DNA of 64,000 bases from Auanema rhodensis. Taxonomy: Eukaryota; Nematoda; Chromadorea; Rhabditida; Rhabditidae. Shown here piece by piece: positions 50,801 to 64,000 of the stretch (the first letter of the stretch is position 1; each line of letters begins with the position of its first letter). The translations under genes were made by a program, and so were the position numbers. The stretch covers positions 1,922,001-1,986,000 of the forward strand of contig OZ059894.1 in the NCBI GenBank assembly GCA_964057225.1, read 5' to 3'. The notes under the pieces were generated by a model, which saw only the letters and a program-made list of their open reading frames with translations, did not search any database and was not told the DNA's origin.

Positions 50801-51502
50801 AAAAATTAGTTATGATCGTTTGAAAAATGATGCATTAGTGTATGTTGAGTTTCCATGTACACTCAACATAGCTTCCAAAAACATTTTGACAAAAATTTTT
50901 TCGAAAAATTTCAAAATAATTTAGCAGAAAGTAGATGTTTTTAGATTCTTTTTTTTAAGGCAAAGACGATGGACAATGTTATTCAACGAAAAAATTAATT
51001 CTTCAGGGTGAAAATCGAGGATATAAGTGTGAACTTATATCAGTTGATATCTCGGTGCATTTTTAAGCTAGCGCAAATCTGATAACACAGATCGACGCAG
51101 CTTGAAAATCCGCATCGAATGCACTATACTACTTTGAGAAACGCTTAATACAAAAATTAGTTATGATCGTTTGAAAAATGATGCATTAGTGTATGTTGAG
51201 TTTCCATGTACACTCAACATAGCTTCCAAAAACATTTTGACAAAAATTTTTTCGAAAAATTTCAAAATAATTTAGCAAAAAGTAGATGTTTTTAGATTCC
51301 TTTTTTCAAGGCAAAGACGATGGACAATGTTATTCAACGAAAAAATTAATTCTTCAGGGTGAAAATCGAGGATATAAGTGTGAACTTATATCAGTTGATA
51401 TCTCGGTGCATTTTTAAGCTAGCGCAAATCTGATAACACAGATCGACGCAGCTTGAAAATCCGCATCGAATGCACTATACTACTTTGAGAAACGCTTAAT
51501 AC

Positions 51503-53257
51503 AAAAATTAGTTATGATCGTTTGAAAAATGATGCATTAGTGTATGTTGAGTTTCCATGTACACTCAACATTGCTTCCAAAAACATTTTGACAAAAATTT
51601 TTTCGAAAAATTTCAAATTAATTTAGCAGAAAGTATATGTTTTTAGATTCCTTTTCTCAAGGCAAAGACGATGGACAATGTTATTCAACGAAAAAATTAA
51701 TTATTCAGGGTGAAAATCGAGGATATAAGTGTGAACTTATATCAGTTGATATCTCGGTGCATTTTTAAGCTAGCGCAAATTTGATAACACAGATCGACGC
51801 AGCTTGAAAATCCGCATCGAATGCACTATACTACATTGAGGAACGCTTAATACAAAAATTAGTTATGATCGTTTGAAAAATGATGCATTAGTGTATGTTG
51901 AGTTTCCATGTACACTCAACATAGCTTCCAAAAACATTTTGACAAAAATTTTTTCGAAAAATTTCAAAATAATTTAGCAGAAAGTAGATGTTTTTAGATT
52001 CCTTTTTTTAAGGCAAAGACGATGGACAATGTTATTCAACGAAAAAATTAATTCTTCAGGGTGAAAATCGAGGATATAAGTGTGAATTTATATCAGTTGA
52101 TATCTCGGTGCATTTTTAAGCTAGCGCAAATCTGATAACACAGATCGACGCAGCTTGAAAATCCGCATCGAATGCACTATACTACTTTGAGAAACGCTTA
52201 ATACAAAAATTAGTTATGATCGTTTGAAAAATGATGCATTAGTGTATGTTGAGTTTCCATGTACACTCAACATTGCTTCCAAAAACATTTTGACAAAAAT
52301 TTTTTCGAAAAATTTCAAATTAATTTAGCAGAAAGTATATGTTTTTAGATTCCTTTTCTCAAGGCAAAGACGATGGACAATGTTATTCAACGAAAAAATT
52401 AATTCTTCAGGGTGAAAATCGAGGATATAAGTGTGAACTTATATCAGTTGATATCTCGGTGCATTTTTAAGCTAGCGCAAATTTGATAACACAGATCGAC
52501 GCAGCTTGAAAATCCGCATCGAATGCACTATACTACATTGAGGAACGCTTAATACAAAAATTAGTTATGATCGTTTGAAAAATGATGCATTAGTGTATGT
52601 TGAGTTTCCATGTACACTCAACATAGCTTCCAAAAACATTTTGACAAAAATTTTTTCGAAAAATTTCAAAATAATTTAGCAGAAAGTAGATGTTTTTAGA
52701 TTCCTTTTTTTAAGGCAAAGACGATGGACAATGTTATTCAACGAAAAAATTAATTCTTCAGGGTGAAAATCGAGGATATAAGTGTGAATTTATATCAGTT
52801 GATATCTCGGTGCATTTTTAAGCTAGCGCAAATCTGATAACACAGATCGACGCAGCTTGAAAATCCGCATCGAATGCACTATACTACTTTGAGAAACGCT
52901 TAATACAAAAATTAGTTATGATCGTTTGAAAAATGATGCATTAGTGTATGTTGAGTTTCCATGTACACTCAACATTGCTTCCAAAAACATTTTGACAAAA
53001 ATTTTTTCGAAAAATTTCAAATTAATTTAGCAGAAAGTATATGTTTTTAGATTCCTTTTCTCAAGGCAAAGACGATGGACAATGTTATTCAACGAAAAAA
53101 TTAATTCTTCAGGGTGAAAATCGAGGATATATGTGTGAATTTATATCAGTTGATATCTCGGTGCATTTTTAAGCTAGCGCAAATCTGATAACACAGATCG
53201 ACGCAGCTTGAAAATCCGCATTGAATGCACTATACTACATTGAGGAACGCTTAATAC
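51503..53257. repeat. Dimeric repeat, 702 bp, two and a half copies
   Basis: Monomers at 51503, 52205 and 52907 share CATTGCTTCC, TTAATTTAGCAG and TTCCTTTTCTC. Those at 51854 and 52556 are the common type with GTGAATTTAT. Alternation of the two types gives a local dimer array. AAATTTGAT marks the first two copies only. Confidence 0.65.
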
Positions 53258-55363
53258 AAAAATTAGTTATGATCGTTTGAAAAATGATGCATTAGTGTAT
53301 GTTGAGTTTCCATGTACACTCAACATAGCTTCCAAAAACATTTTGACAAAAATTTTTTCGAAAAATTTCAAAATAATTTAGCAGAAAGTAGATGTTTTTA
53401 GATTCCTTTTTTTAAGGCAAAGACGATGGACAATGTTATTCAACGAAAAAATTAATTCTTCAGGGTGAAAATCGAGGATATAAGTGTGAACTTATATCAG
53501 TTGATATCTCGGTGCATTTTTAAGCTAGCGCAAATCTGATAACACAGATCGACGCAGCTTGAAAATCCGCATCGAATGCACTATACTACATTGAGGAACG
53601 CTTAATACAAAAATTAGTTATGATCGTTTGAAAAATGATGCATTAGTGTATGTTTAGTTTCCATGTACACTCAACATAGCTTCCAAAAACATTTTGACAA
53701 AATTTTTTTCGAAAAATTTCAAAATAATTTAGCAGAAAGTAGATGTTTTTAGATTCCTTTTTTTAAGGCAAAGACGACGGACAATGTTATTCAACGAAAA
53801 AATTAATTCTTCAGGGTGAAAATCGAGGATATAAGTGTGAACTTATATCAGTTGATATCTCGGTGCATTTTTAAGCTAGCGCAAATCTGATAACACAGAT
53901 CGACGCAGCTTGAAAATCCGCATCGAATGCACTATACTACATTGAGGAACGCTTAATACAAAAATTAGTTATGATCGTTTGAAAAATGATGCATTAGTGT
54001 ATGTTGAGTTTCCATGTACACTCAACATAGCTTCCAAAAACATTTTGACAAAAATTTTTTCGAAAAATTTCAAAATAATTTAGCAGAAAGTAGATGTTTT
54101 TAGATTCCTTTTTTTAAGGCAAAGACGATGGACAATGTTATTCAACGAAAAAATTAATTCTTCAGGGTGAAAATCGAGGATATAAGTGTGAATTTATATC
54201 AGTTGATATCTCGGTGCATTTTTAAGCTAGCGCAAATCTGATAACACAGATCGACGCAGCTTGAAAATCCGCATTGAATGCACTATACTTCATTGAAGAA
54301 CGCTTAATACAAAAATTAGTTATGATCGTTTGAAAAATGATGCATTAGTGTATGTTGAGTTTCCATGTACACTCAACATAGCTTCCAAAAACATTTTGAC
54401 AAAAATTTTTTCGAAAAATTTCAAAATAATTTAGCAGAAAGTAGATGTTTTTAGATTCCTTTTTTTAAGGCAAAGACGATGGACAATGTTATTCAACGAA
54501 AAAATTAATTCTTCAGGGTGAAAATCGAGGATATAAGTGTGAACTTATATCAGTTGATATCTCGGTGCATTTTTAAGCTAGCGCAAATCTGATAACACAG
54601 ATCGACGCAGCTTGAAAATCCGCATCGAATGCACTATACTACATTGAGGAACGCTTAATACAAAAATTAGTTATGATCGTTTGAAAAATGATGCATTAGT
54701 GTATGTTTAGTTTCCATGTACACTCAACATAGCTTCCAAAAACATTTTGACAAAATTTTTTTCGAAAAATTTCGAAATAATTTAGCAGAAAGTAGATGTT
54801 TTTAGATTCCTTTTTTTAAGGCAAAGACGACGGACAATGTTATTCAACGAAAAAATTAATTCTTCAGGGTGAAAATCGAGGATATAAGTGTGAACTTATA
54901 TCAGTTGATATCTCGGTGCATTTTTAAGCTAGCGCAAATCTGATAACACAGATCGACGCAGCTTGAAAATCCGCATCGAATGCACTATACTACATTGAGG
55001 AACGCTTAATACAAAAATTAGTTATGATCGTTTGAAAAATGATGCATTAGTGTATGTTGAGTTTCCATGTACACTCAACATAGCTTCCAAAAACATTTTG
55101 ACAAAAATTTTTTCGAAAAATTTCAAAATAATTTAGCAGAAAGTAGATGTTTTTAGATTCCTTTTTTTAAGGCAAAGACGATGGACAATGTTATTCAACG
55201 AAAAAATTAATTCTTCAGGGTGAAAATCGAGGATATAAGTGTGAATTTATATCAGTTGATATCTCGGTGCATTTTTAAGCTAGCGCAAATCTGATAACAC
55301 AGATCGACGCAGCTTGAAAATCCGCATCGAATGCACTATACTACTTTGAGAAACGCTTAATAC
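53258..55363. repeat. Trimeric repeat, 1053 bp x 2
   Basis: Monomers at 53258, 53609 and 53960 match those at 54311, 54662 and 55013 in type order: common type, then TGTTTAG with GACGACGG, then GTGAATTTAT. The two copies differ at a few sites, including TTTCGAAATAA at 54662 and the CATTG and TTCATTGAAG ending at 53960. Confidence 0.6.
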
Positions 55364-58300
55364 AAAAATTAGTTATGATCGTTTGAAAAATGATGCATTA
55401 GTGTATGTTGAGTTTCCATGTACACTCAACATAGCTTCCAAAAACATTTTGACAAAAATTTTTTCGAAAAATTTCCAGATAATTTAGCAGAAAGTAGATG
55501 TTTTTAGATTCCTTTTTTCAAGGCAAAGACGATGGACAATGTTATTCAACGAAAAAATTAATTCTTCAGGGTGAAAATCGAGGATATAAGTGTGAATTTA
55601 TATCAGTTGATATCTCGGTGCATTTTTAAGCTAGCGCAAATCTGATAACACAGATCGACGCAGCTTGAAAATCCGCATTGAATGCACTATACTTCATTGA
55701 AGAACGCTTAATACAAAAATTAGTTATGATCGTTTGAAAAATGATGCATTAGTGTATGTTGAGTTTCCATGTACACTCAACATAGCTTCCAAAAACATTT
55801 TGACAAAAATTTTTTCGAAAAATTTCAAAATAATTTAGCAGAAAGTAGATGTTTTTAGATTCCTTTTTTTAAGGCAAAGACGATGGACAATGTTATTCAA
55901 CGAAAAAATTAATTCTTCAGGGTGAAAATCGAGGATATAAGTGTGAACTTATATCAGTTGATATCTCGGTGCATTTTTAAGCTAGCGCAAATCTGATAAC
56001 ACAGATCGACGCAGCTTGAAAATCCGCATCGAATGCACTATACTACATTGAGGAACGCTTAATACAAAAATTAGTTATGATCGTTTGAAAAATGATGCAT
56101 TAGTGTATGTTCAGTTTCCATGTACACTCAACATAGCTTCCAAAAACATTTTGACAAAAATTTTTTCGAAAAATTTCAAAATAATTTAGCAGAAAGTAGA
56201 TGTTTTTAGATTCCTTTTTTTAAGGCAAAGACGATGGACAATGTTATTCAACGAAAAAATTAATTCTTCAGGGTGAAAATCGAGGATATAAGTGTGAACT
56301 TATATCAGTTGATATCTCGGTGCATTTTTAAGCTAGCGCAAATTTGATAACACAGATCGACGCAGCTTGAAAATCCGCATCGAATGCACTATACTACATT
56401 GAGGAACGCTTAATACAAAAATTAGTTATGATCGTTTGAAAAATGATGCATTAGTGTATGTTGAGTTTCCATGTACACTCAACATAGCTTCCAAAAACAT
56501 TTTGACAAAAATTTTTTCGAAAAATTTCAAAATAATTTAGCAGAAAGTAGATGTTTTTAGATTCCTTTTCTTAAGGCAAAGACGATGGACAATGTTATTC
56601 AACGAAAAAATTAATTCTTCAGGGTGAAAATCGAGGATATAAGTGTGAATTTATATCAGTTGATATCTCGGTGCATTTTTAAGCTAGCGCAAATCTGATA
56701 ACACAGATCGACGCAGCTTGAAAATCCGCATTGAATGCACTATACTTCATTGAGGAACACTTAATACAAAAATTAGTTATGATCGTTTGAAAAATGATGC
56801 ATTAGTGTATGTTGAGTTTCCATGTACACTCAACATAGCTTCCAAAAACATTTTGACAAAAATTTTTTCGAAAAATTTCAAAATAATTTAGCAAAAAGTA
56901 GATGTTTTTAGATTCCTTTTTTTAAGGCAAAGACGATGGACAATGTTATTCAACGAAAAAATTAATTCTTCAGGGTGAAAATCGAGGATATAAGTGTGAA
57001 CTTATATCAGTTGATATCTCGGTGCATTTTTAAGCTAGCGCAAATCTGATAACACAGATCGACGCAGCTTGAAAATCCGCATCGAATGCACTATACTACT
57101 TTGAGAAACGCTTAATACAAAAATTAGTTATGATCGTTTGAAAAATGATGCATTAGTGTATGTTGAGTTTCCATGTACACTCAACATTGCTTCCAAAAAC
57201 ATTTTGACAAAAATTTTTTCGAAAAATTTCAAATTAATTTAGCAGAAAGTATATGTTTTTAGATTCCTTTTCTCAAGGCAAAGACGATGGACAATGTTAT
57301 TCAACGAAAAAATTAATTCTTCAGGGTGAAAATCGAGGATATAAGTGTGAACTTATATCAGTTGATATCTCGGTGCATTTTTAAGCTAGCGCAAATCTGA
57401 TAACACAGATCGACGCAGCTTGAAAATCCGCATCGAATGCACTATACTACTTTGAGAAACGCTTAATACAAAAATTAGTTATGATCGTTTGAAAAATGAT
57501 GCATTAGTGTATGTTGAGTTTCCATGTACACTCAACATAGCTTCCAAAAACATTTTGACAAAAATTTTTTCGAAAAATTTCAAAATAATTTAGCAGAAAG
57601 TAGATGTTTTTAGATTCCTTTTTTTAAGGCAAAGACGATGGACAATGTTATTCAACGAAAAAATTAATTCTTCAGGGTGAAAATCGAGGATATAAGTGTG
57701 AACTTATATCAGTTGATATCTCGGTGCATTTTTAAGCTAGCGCAAATCTGATAACACAGATCGACGCAGCTTGAAAATCCGCATCGAATGCACTATACTA
57801 CATTGAGGAACGCTTAATACAAAAATTAGTTATGATCGTTTGAAAAATGATGCATTAGTGTATGTTTAGTTTCCATGTACACTCAACATAGCTTCCAAAA
57901 ACATTTTGACAAAATTTTTTTCGAAAAATTTCAAAATAATTTAGCAGAAAGTAGATGTTTTTAGATTCCTTTTTTTAAGGCAAAGACGACGGACAATGTT
58001 ATTCAACGAAAAAATTAATTCTTCAGGGTGAAAATCGAGGATATAAGTGTGAACTTATATCAGTTGATATCTCGGTGCATTTTTAAGCTAGCGCAAATCT
58101 GATAACACAGATCGACGCAGCTTGAAAATCCGCATCGAATGCACTATACTACATTGAGGAACGCTTAATACAAAAATTAGTTATGATCGTTTGAAAAATG
58201 ATGCATTAGTGTATGTTTAGTTTCCATGTACACTCAACATAGCTTCCAAAAACATTTTGACAAAATTTTTTTCGAAAAATTTCAAAATAATTTAGCAGAA

Positions 58301-61300
58301 AGTAGATGTTTTTAGATTCCTTTTTTTAAGGCAAAGACGACGGACAATGTTATTCAACGAAAAAATTAATTCTTCAGGGTGAAAATCGAGGATATAAGTG
58401 TGAACTTATATCAGTTGATATCTCGGTGCATTTTTAAGCTAGCGCAAATCTGATAACACAGATCGACGCAGCTTGAAAATCCGCATCGAATGCACTATAC
58501 TACATTGAGGAACGCTTAATACAAAAATTAGTTATGATCGTTTGAAAAATGATGCATTAGTGTATGTTGAGTTTCCATGTACACTCAACATAGCTTCCAA
58601 AAACATTTTGACAAAAATTTTTTCGAAAAATTTCAAAATAATTTAGCAGAAAGTAGATGTTTTTAGATTCCTTTTTTTAAGGCAAAGACGATGGACAATG
58701 TTATTCAACGAAAAAATTAATTCTTCAGGGTGAAAATCGAGGATATAAGTGTGAATTTATATCAGTTGATATCTCGGTGCATTTTTAAGCTAGCGCAAAT
58801 CTGATAACACAGATCGACGCAGCTTGAAAATCCGCATTGAATGCACTATACTTCATTGAAGAACGCTTAATACAAAAATTAGTTATGATCGTTTGAAAAA
58901 TGATGCATTAGTGTATGTTGAGTTTCCATGTACACTCAACATAGCTTCCAAAAACATTTTGACAAAAATTTTTTCGAAAAATTTCAAAATAATTTAGCAG
59001 AAAGTAGATGTTTTTAGATTCCTTTTTTTAAGGCAAAGACGATGGACAATGTTATTCAACGAAAAAATTAATTCTTCAGGGTGAAAATCGAGGATATAAG
59101 TGTGAACTTATATCAGTTGATATCTCGGTGCATTTTTAAGCTAGCGCAAATCTGATAACACAGATCGACGCAGCTTGAAAATCCGCATCGAATGCACTAT
59201 ACTACATAGAGGAACGCTTAATACAAAAATTAGTTATGATCGTTTGAAAAATGATGCATTAGTGTATGTTCAGTTTCCATGTACACTCAACATAGCTTCC
59301 AAAAACATTTTGACAAAAATTTTTTCGAAAAATTTCAAAATAATTTAGCAGAAAGTAGATGTTTTTAGATTCCTTTTTTTAAGGCAAAGACGATGGAAAA
59401 TGTTATTCAACGAAAAAATTAATTCTTCAGGGTGAAAATCGAGGATATAAGTGTGAACTTATATCAGTTGATATCTCGGTGCATTTTTAAGCTAGCGCAA
59501 ATTTGATAACACAGATCGACGCAGCTTGAAAATCCGCATCGAATGCACTATACTACATTGAGGAACGCTTAATACAAAAATTAGTTATGATCGTTTGAAA
59601 AATGATGCATTAGTGTATGTTCAGTTTCCATGTACACTCAACATAGCTTCCAAAAACATTTTGACAAAAATTTTTTCGAAAAATTTCAAAATAATTTAGC
59701 AGAAAGTAGATGTTTTTAGATTCTTTTTTTTAAGGCAAAGACGATGGACAATGTTATTCAACGAAAAAATTAATTCTTCAGGGTGAAAATCGAGGATATA
59801 AGTGTGAACTTATATCAGTTGATATCTCGGTGCATTTTTAAGCTAGCGCAAATCTGATAACACAGATCGACGCAGCTTGAAAATCCGCATCGAATGCACT
59901 ATACTACATTGAGGAACGCTTAATACAAAAATTAGTTATGATCGTTTGAAAAATGATGCATTAGTGTATGTTTAGTTTCCATGTACACTCAACATAGCTT
60001 CCAAAAACATTTTGACAAAATTTTTTTCGAAAAATTTCAAAATAATTTAGCAGAAAGTAGATGTTTTTAGATTCCTTTTTTTAAGGCAAAGACGACGGAC
60101 AATGTTATTCAACGAAAAAATTAATTCTTCAGGGTGAAAATCGAGGATATAAGTGTGAACTTATATCAGTTGATATCTCGGTGCATTTTTAAGCTAGCGC
60201 AAATCTGATAACACAGATCGACGCAGCTTGAAAATCCGCATCGAATGCACTATACTACATTGAGGAACGCTTAATACAAAAATTAGTTATGATCGTTTGA
60301 AAAATGATGCATTAGTGTATGTTGAGTTTCCATGTACACTCAACATAGCTTCCAAAAACATTTTGACAAAAATTTTTTCGAAAAATTTCAAAATAATTTA
60401 GCAGAAAGTAGATGTTTTTAGATTCCTTTTTTTAAGGCAAAGACGATGGACAATGTTATTCAACGAAAAAATTAATTCTTCAGGGTGAAAATCGAGGATA
60501 TAAGTGTGAACTTATATCAGTTGATATCTCGGTGCATTTTTAAGCTAGCGCAAATCTGATAACACAGATCGACGCAGCTTGAAAATCCGCATCGAATGCA
60601 CTATACTACATTGAGGAACGCTTAATACAAAAATTAGTTATGATCGTTTGAAAAATGATGCATTAGTGTATGTTCAGTTTCCATGTACACTCAACATAGC
60701 TTCCAAAAACATTTTGACAAAAATTTTTTCGAAAAATTTCAAAATAATTTAGCAGAAAGTAGATGTTTTTAGATTCCTTTTTTTAAGGCAAAGACGATGG
60801 ACAATGTTATTCAACGAAAAAATTAATTCTTCAGGGTGAAAATCGAGGATATAAGTGTGAACTTATATCAGTTGATATCTCGGTGCATTTTTAAGCTAGC
60901 GCAAATTTGATAACACAGATCGACGCAGCTTGAAAATCCGCATCGAATGCACTATACTACATTGAGGAACGCTTAATACAAAAATTAGTTATGATCGTTT
61001 GAAAAATGATGCATTAGTGTATGTTGAGTTTCCATGTACACTCAACATAGCTTCCAAAAACATTTTGACAAAAATTTTTTCGAAAAATTTCAAAATAATT
61101 TAGCAGAAAGTAGATGTTTTTAGATTCCTTTTTTTAAGGCAAAGACGATGGACAATGTTATTCAACGAAAAAATTAATTCTTCAGGGTGAAAATCGAGGA
61201 TATAAGTGTGAACTTATATCAGTTGATATCTCGGTGCATTTTTAAGCTAGCGCAAATCTGATAACACAGATCGACGCAGCTTGAAAATCCGCATCGAATG

Positions 61301-64000
61301 CACTATACTACATTGAGAAACGCTTAATACAAAAATTAGTTATGATCGTTTGAAAAATGATGCATTAGTGTATGTTTAGTTTCCATGTACACTCAACATA
61401 GCTTCCAAAAACATTTTGACAAAATTTTTTTCGAAAAATTTCAAAATAATTTAGCAGAAAGTAGATGTTTTTAGATTCCTTTTTTTAAGGCAAAGACGAC
61501 GGACAATGTTATTCAACGAAAAAATTAATTCTTCAGGGTGAAAATCGAGGATATAAGTGTGAACTTATATCAGTTGATATCTCGGTGCATTTTTAAGCTA
61601 GCGCAAATCTGATAACACAGATCGACGCAGCTTGAAAATCCGCATCGAATGCACTATACTACTTTGAGAAACGCTTAATACAAAAATTAGTTATGATCGT
61701 TTGAAAAATGATGCATTAGTGTATGTTGAGTTTCCATGTACACTCAACATAGCTTCCAAAAACATTTTGACAAAAATTTTTTCGAAAAATTTCAAAATAA
61801 TTTAGCAGAAAGTAGATGTTTTTAGATTCCTTTTTTTAAGGCAAAGACGATGGACAATGTTATTCAACGAAAAAATTAAGTCTTCAGGGTGAAAATCGAG
61901 GATATAAGTGTGAACTTATATCAGTTGATATCTCGGTGCATTTTTAAGCTAGCGCAAATCTGATAACACAGATCGACGCAGCTTGAAAATCCGCATCGAA
62001 TGCACTATACTACATTGAGAAACGCTTAATACAAAAATTAGTTATGATCGTTTGAAAAATGATGCATTAGTGTATGTTTAGTTTCCATGTACACTCAACA
62101 TAGCTTCCAAAAACATTTTGACAAAATTTTTTTCGAAAAATTTCAAAATAATTTAGCAGAAAGTAGATGTTTTTAGATTCCTTTTTTTAAGGCAAAGACG
62201 ATGGACAATGTTATTCAACGAAAAAATTAATTCTTCAGGGTGAAAATCGAGGATATAAGTGTGAACTTATATCAGTTGATATCTCGGTGCATTTTTAAGC
62301 TAGCGCAAATCTGATAACACAGATCGACGCAGCTTGAAAATCCGCATCGAATGCACTATACTACATTGAGAAACGCTTAATACAAAAATTAGTTATGATC
62401 GTTTGAAAAATGATGCATTAGTGTATGTTTAGTTTCCATGTACACTCAACATAGCTTCCAAAAACATTTTGACAAAATTTTTTTCGAAAAATTTCAAAAT
62501 AATTTAGCAGAAAGTAGATGTTTTTAGATTCCTTTTTTTAAGGCAAAGACGACGGACAATGTTATTCAACGAAAAAATTAATTCTTCAGGGTGAAAATCG
62601 AGGATATAAGTGTGAACTTATATCAGTTGATATCTCGGTGCATTTTTAAGCTAGCGCAAATCTGATAACACAGATCGACGCAGCTTGAAAATCCGCATCG
62701 AATGCACTATACTACTTTGAGAAACGCTTAATACAAAAATTAGTTATGATCGTTTGAAAAATGATGCATTAGTGTATGTTGAGTTTCCATGTACACTCAA
62801 CATAGCTTCCAAAAACATTTTGACAAAAATTTTTTCGAAAAATTTCAAAATAATTTAGCAGAAAGTAGATGTTTTTAGATTCCTTTTTTTAAGGCAAAGA
62901 CGATGGACAATGTTATTCAACGAAAAAATTAATTCTTCAGGGTGAAAATCGAGGATATAAGTGTGAACTTATATCAGTTGATATCTCGGTGCATTTTTAA
63001 GCTAGCGCAAATTTGATAACACAGATCGACGCAGCTTGAAAATCCGCATCGAATGCACTATACTACATTGAGGAACGCTTAATACAAAAATTAGTTATGA
63101 TCGTTTGAAAAATGATGCATTAGTGTATGTTGAGTTTCCATGTACACTCAACATAGCTTCCAAAAACATTTTGACAAAAATTTTTTCGAAAAATTTCAAA
63201 ATAATTTAGCAGAAAGTAGATGTTTTTAGATTCCTTTTTTTAAGGCAAAGACGATGGACAATGTTATTCAACGAAAAAATTAATTCTTCAGGGTGAAAAT
63301 CGAGGATATAAGTGTGAACTTATATCAGTTGATATCTCGGTGCATTTTTAAGCTAGCGCAAATCTGATAACACAGATCGACGCAGCTTGAAAATCCGCAT
63401 CGAATGCACTATACTACATTGAGGAACGCTTAATACAAAAATTAGTTATGATCGTTTGAAAAATGATGCATTAGTGTATGTTTAGTTTCCATGTACACTC
63501 AACATAGCTTCCAAAAACATTTTGACAAAATTTTTTTCAAAAAATTTCAAAATAATTTAGCAGAAAGTAGATGTTTTTAGATTCCTTTTTTTAAGGCAAA
63601 GACGATAGACAATGTTATTCAACGAAAAAATTAATTCTTCAGGGTGAAAATCGAGGATATAAGTGTGAACTTATATCACTTGATATCTCGGTGCATTTTT
63701 AAGCTAGCGCAAATCTGATAACACAGATCGACGCAGCTTGAAAATCCGCATCGAATGCATTATACTACTTTGAGAAACGCTTAATACAAAAATTAGTTAT
63801 GATCGTTTGAAAAATGATGCATTAGTGTATGTTGAGTTTCCATGTACACTCAACATAGCTTCCAAAAACATTTTGACAAAATTTTTTTCGAAAAATTTCA
63901 AAATAATTTAGCAGAAAGTAGATGTTTTTAGATTCCTTTTTTTAAGGCAAAGACGACGGACAATGTTATTCAACGAAAAAATTAATTCTTCAGGGTGAAA

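Larger units (their letters stand above)
33231..64000. repeat. Satellite DNA array, 351-bp monomer, right arm
   Basis: Same satellite, same orientation and same phase as the left arm. Landmark starts run from 33251 to 63788, exactly 87 periods of 351 bp with no net indel. The first 20 bp finish the monomer split by the retrotransposon and the last 213 bp are a partial unit cut by the window edge. Variant composition shifts along the arm: GTAGTTG, TATCACTTG and GCAATGACG types cluster at 40.6-50.1 kb, while TGTTTAG, TGTTCAG and AAATTTGAT types dominate after about 53.6 kb. No gene, RNA gene or second mobile element is seen. Confidence 0.98.

Noticed and set aside
33231-64000. Solo LTRs or other insertions elsewhere in the array
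   Set aside because: The 351-bp phase is unbroken throughout both arms, leaving no room for another insertion.

Overview
The window is a single tandem satellite DNA array interrupted by one intact LTR retrotransposon. It looks like eukaryotic, probably invertebrate, heterochromatin (centromeric, pericentromeric or similar). The reasons are about 160 head-to-tail copies of a non-coding 351-bp monomer (about 32% GC in the first copy), no host gene, no rRNA or tRNA gene, and a Ty3/gypsy (Metaviridae) element with a single gag-pol frame. Single-frame gag-pol elements occur in nematodes and some insects, but the sequence does not settle the phylum.

Layout: 1-25603 is satellite (72 full monomers plus 331 bp of a 73rd). 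25604-33226 is the retrotransposon: 5' LTR, primer-binding region, leader, one 2097-codon gag-protease-RT-RNase H-integrase ORF, 3' UTR, polypurine tract and 3' LTR. 33231-64000 is satellite again: the last 20 bp of the split monomer, 87 full monomers, and 213 bp of a further one. The same monomer phase holds on both sides and the element is flanked by a 4- (or 5-) bp target duplication, so the insertion is a clean one in an already formed array.

The satellite is extremely regular: monomer starts fall exactly every 351 bp with no net insertion or deletion from end to end. Monomers differ by diagnostic substitutions that define types, and the types recur in blocks (dimers, trimers, and a roughly 7-kb block repeated in tandem at about 37.1-44.1 and 44.5-50.8 kb). 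This is the signature of unequal exchange and gene conversion. Each monomer contains dyads, including a 67-nt imperfect hairpin with 26 potential pairs.

The retrotransposon has identical LTRs by eye and an unbroken ORF, so it is very young and may be competent. Its polyprotein has every expected catalytic motif, plus a C-terminal extension of about 390 residues after the integrase that I cannot assign to a family. No envelope gene is present. The points most worth a second look are that extension, the conserved satellite hairpin, and the exchange junctions recorded in the array.
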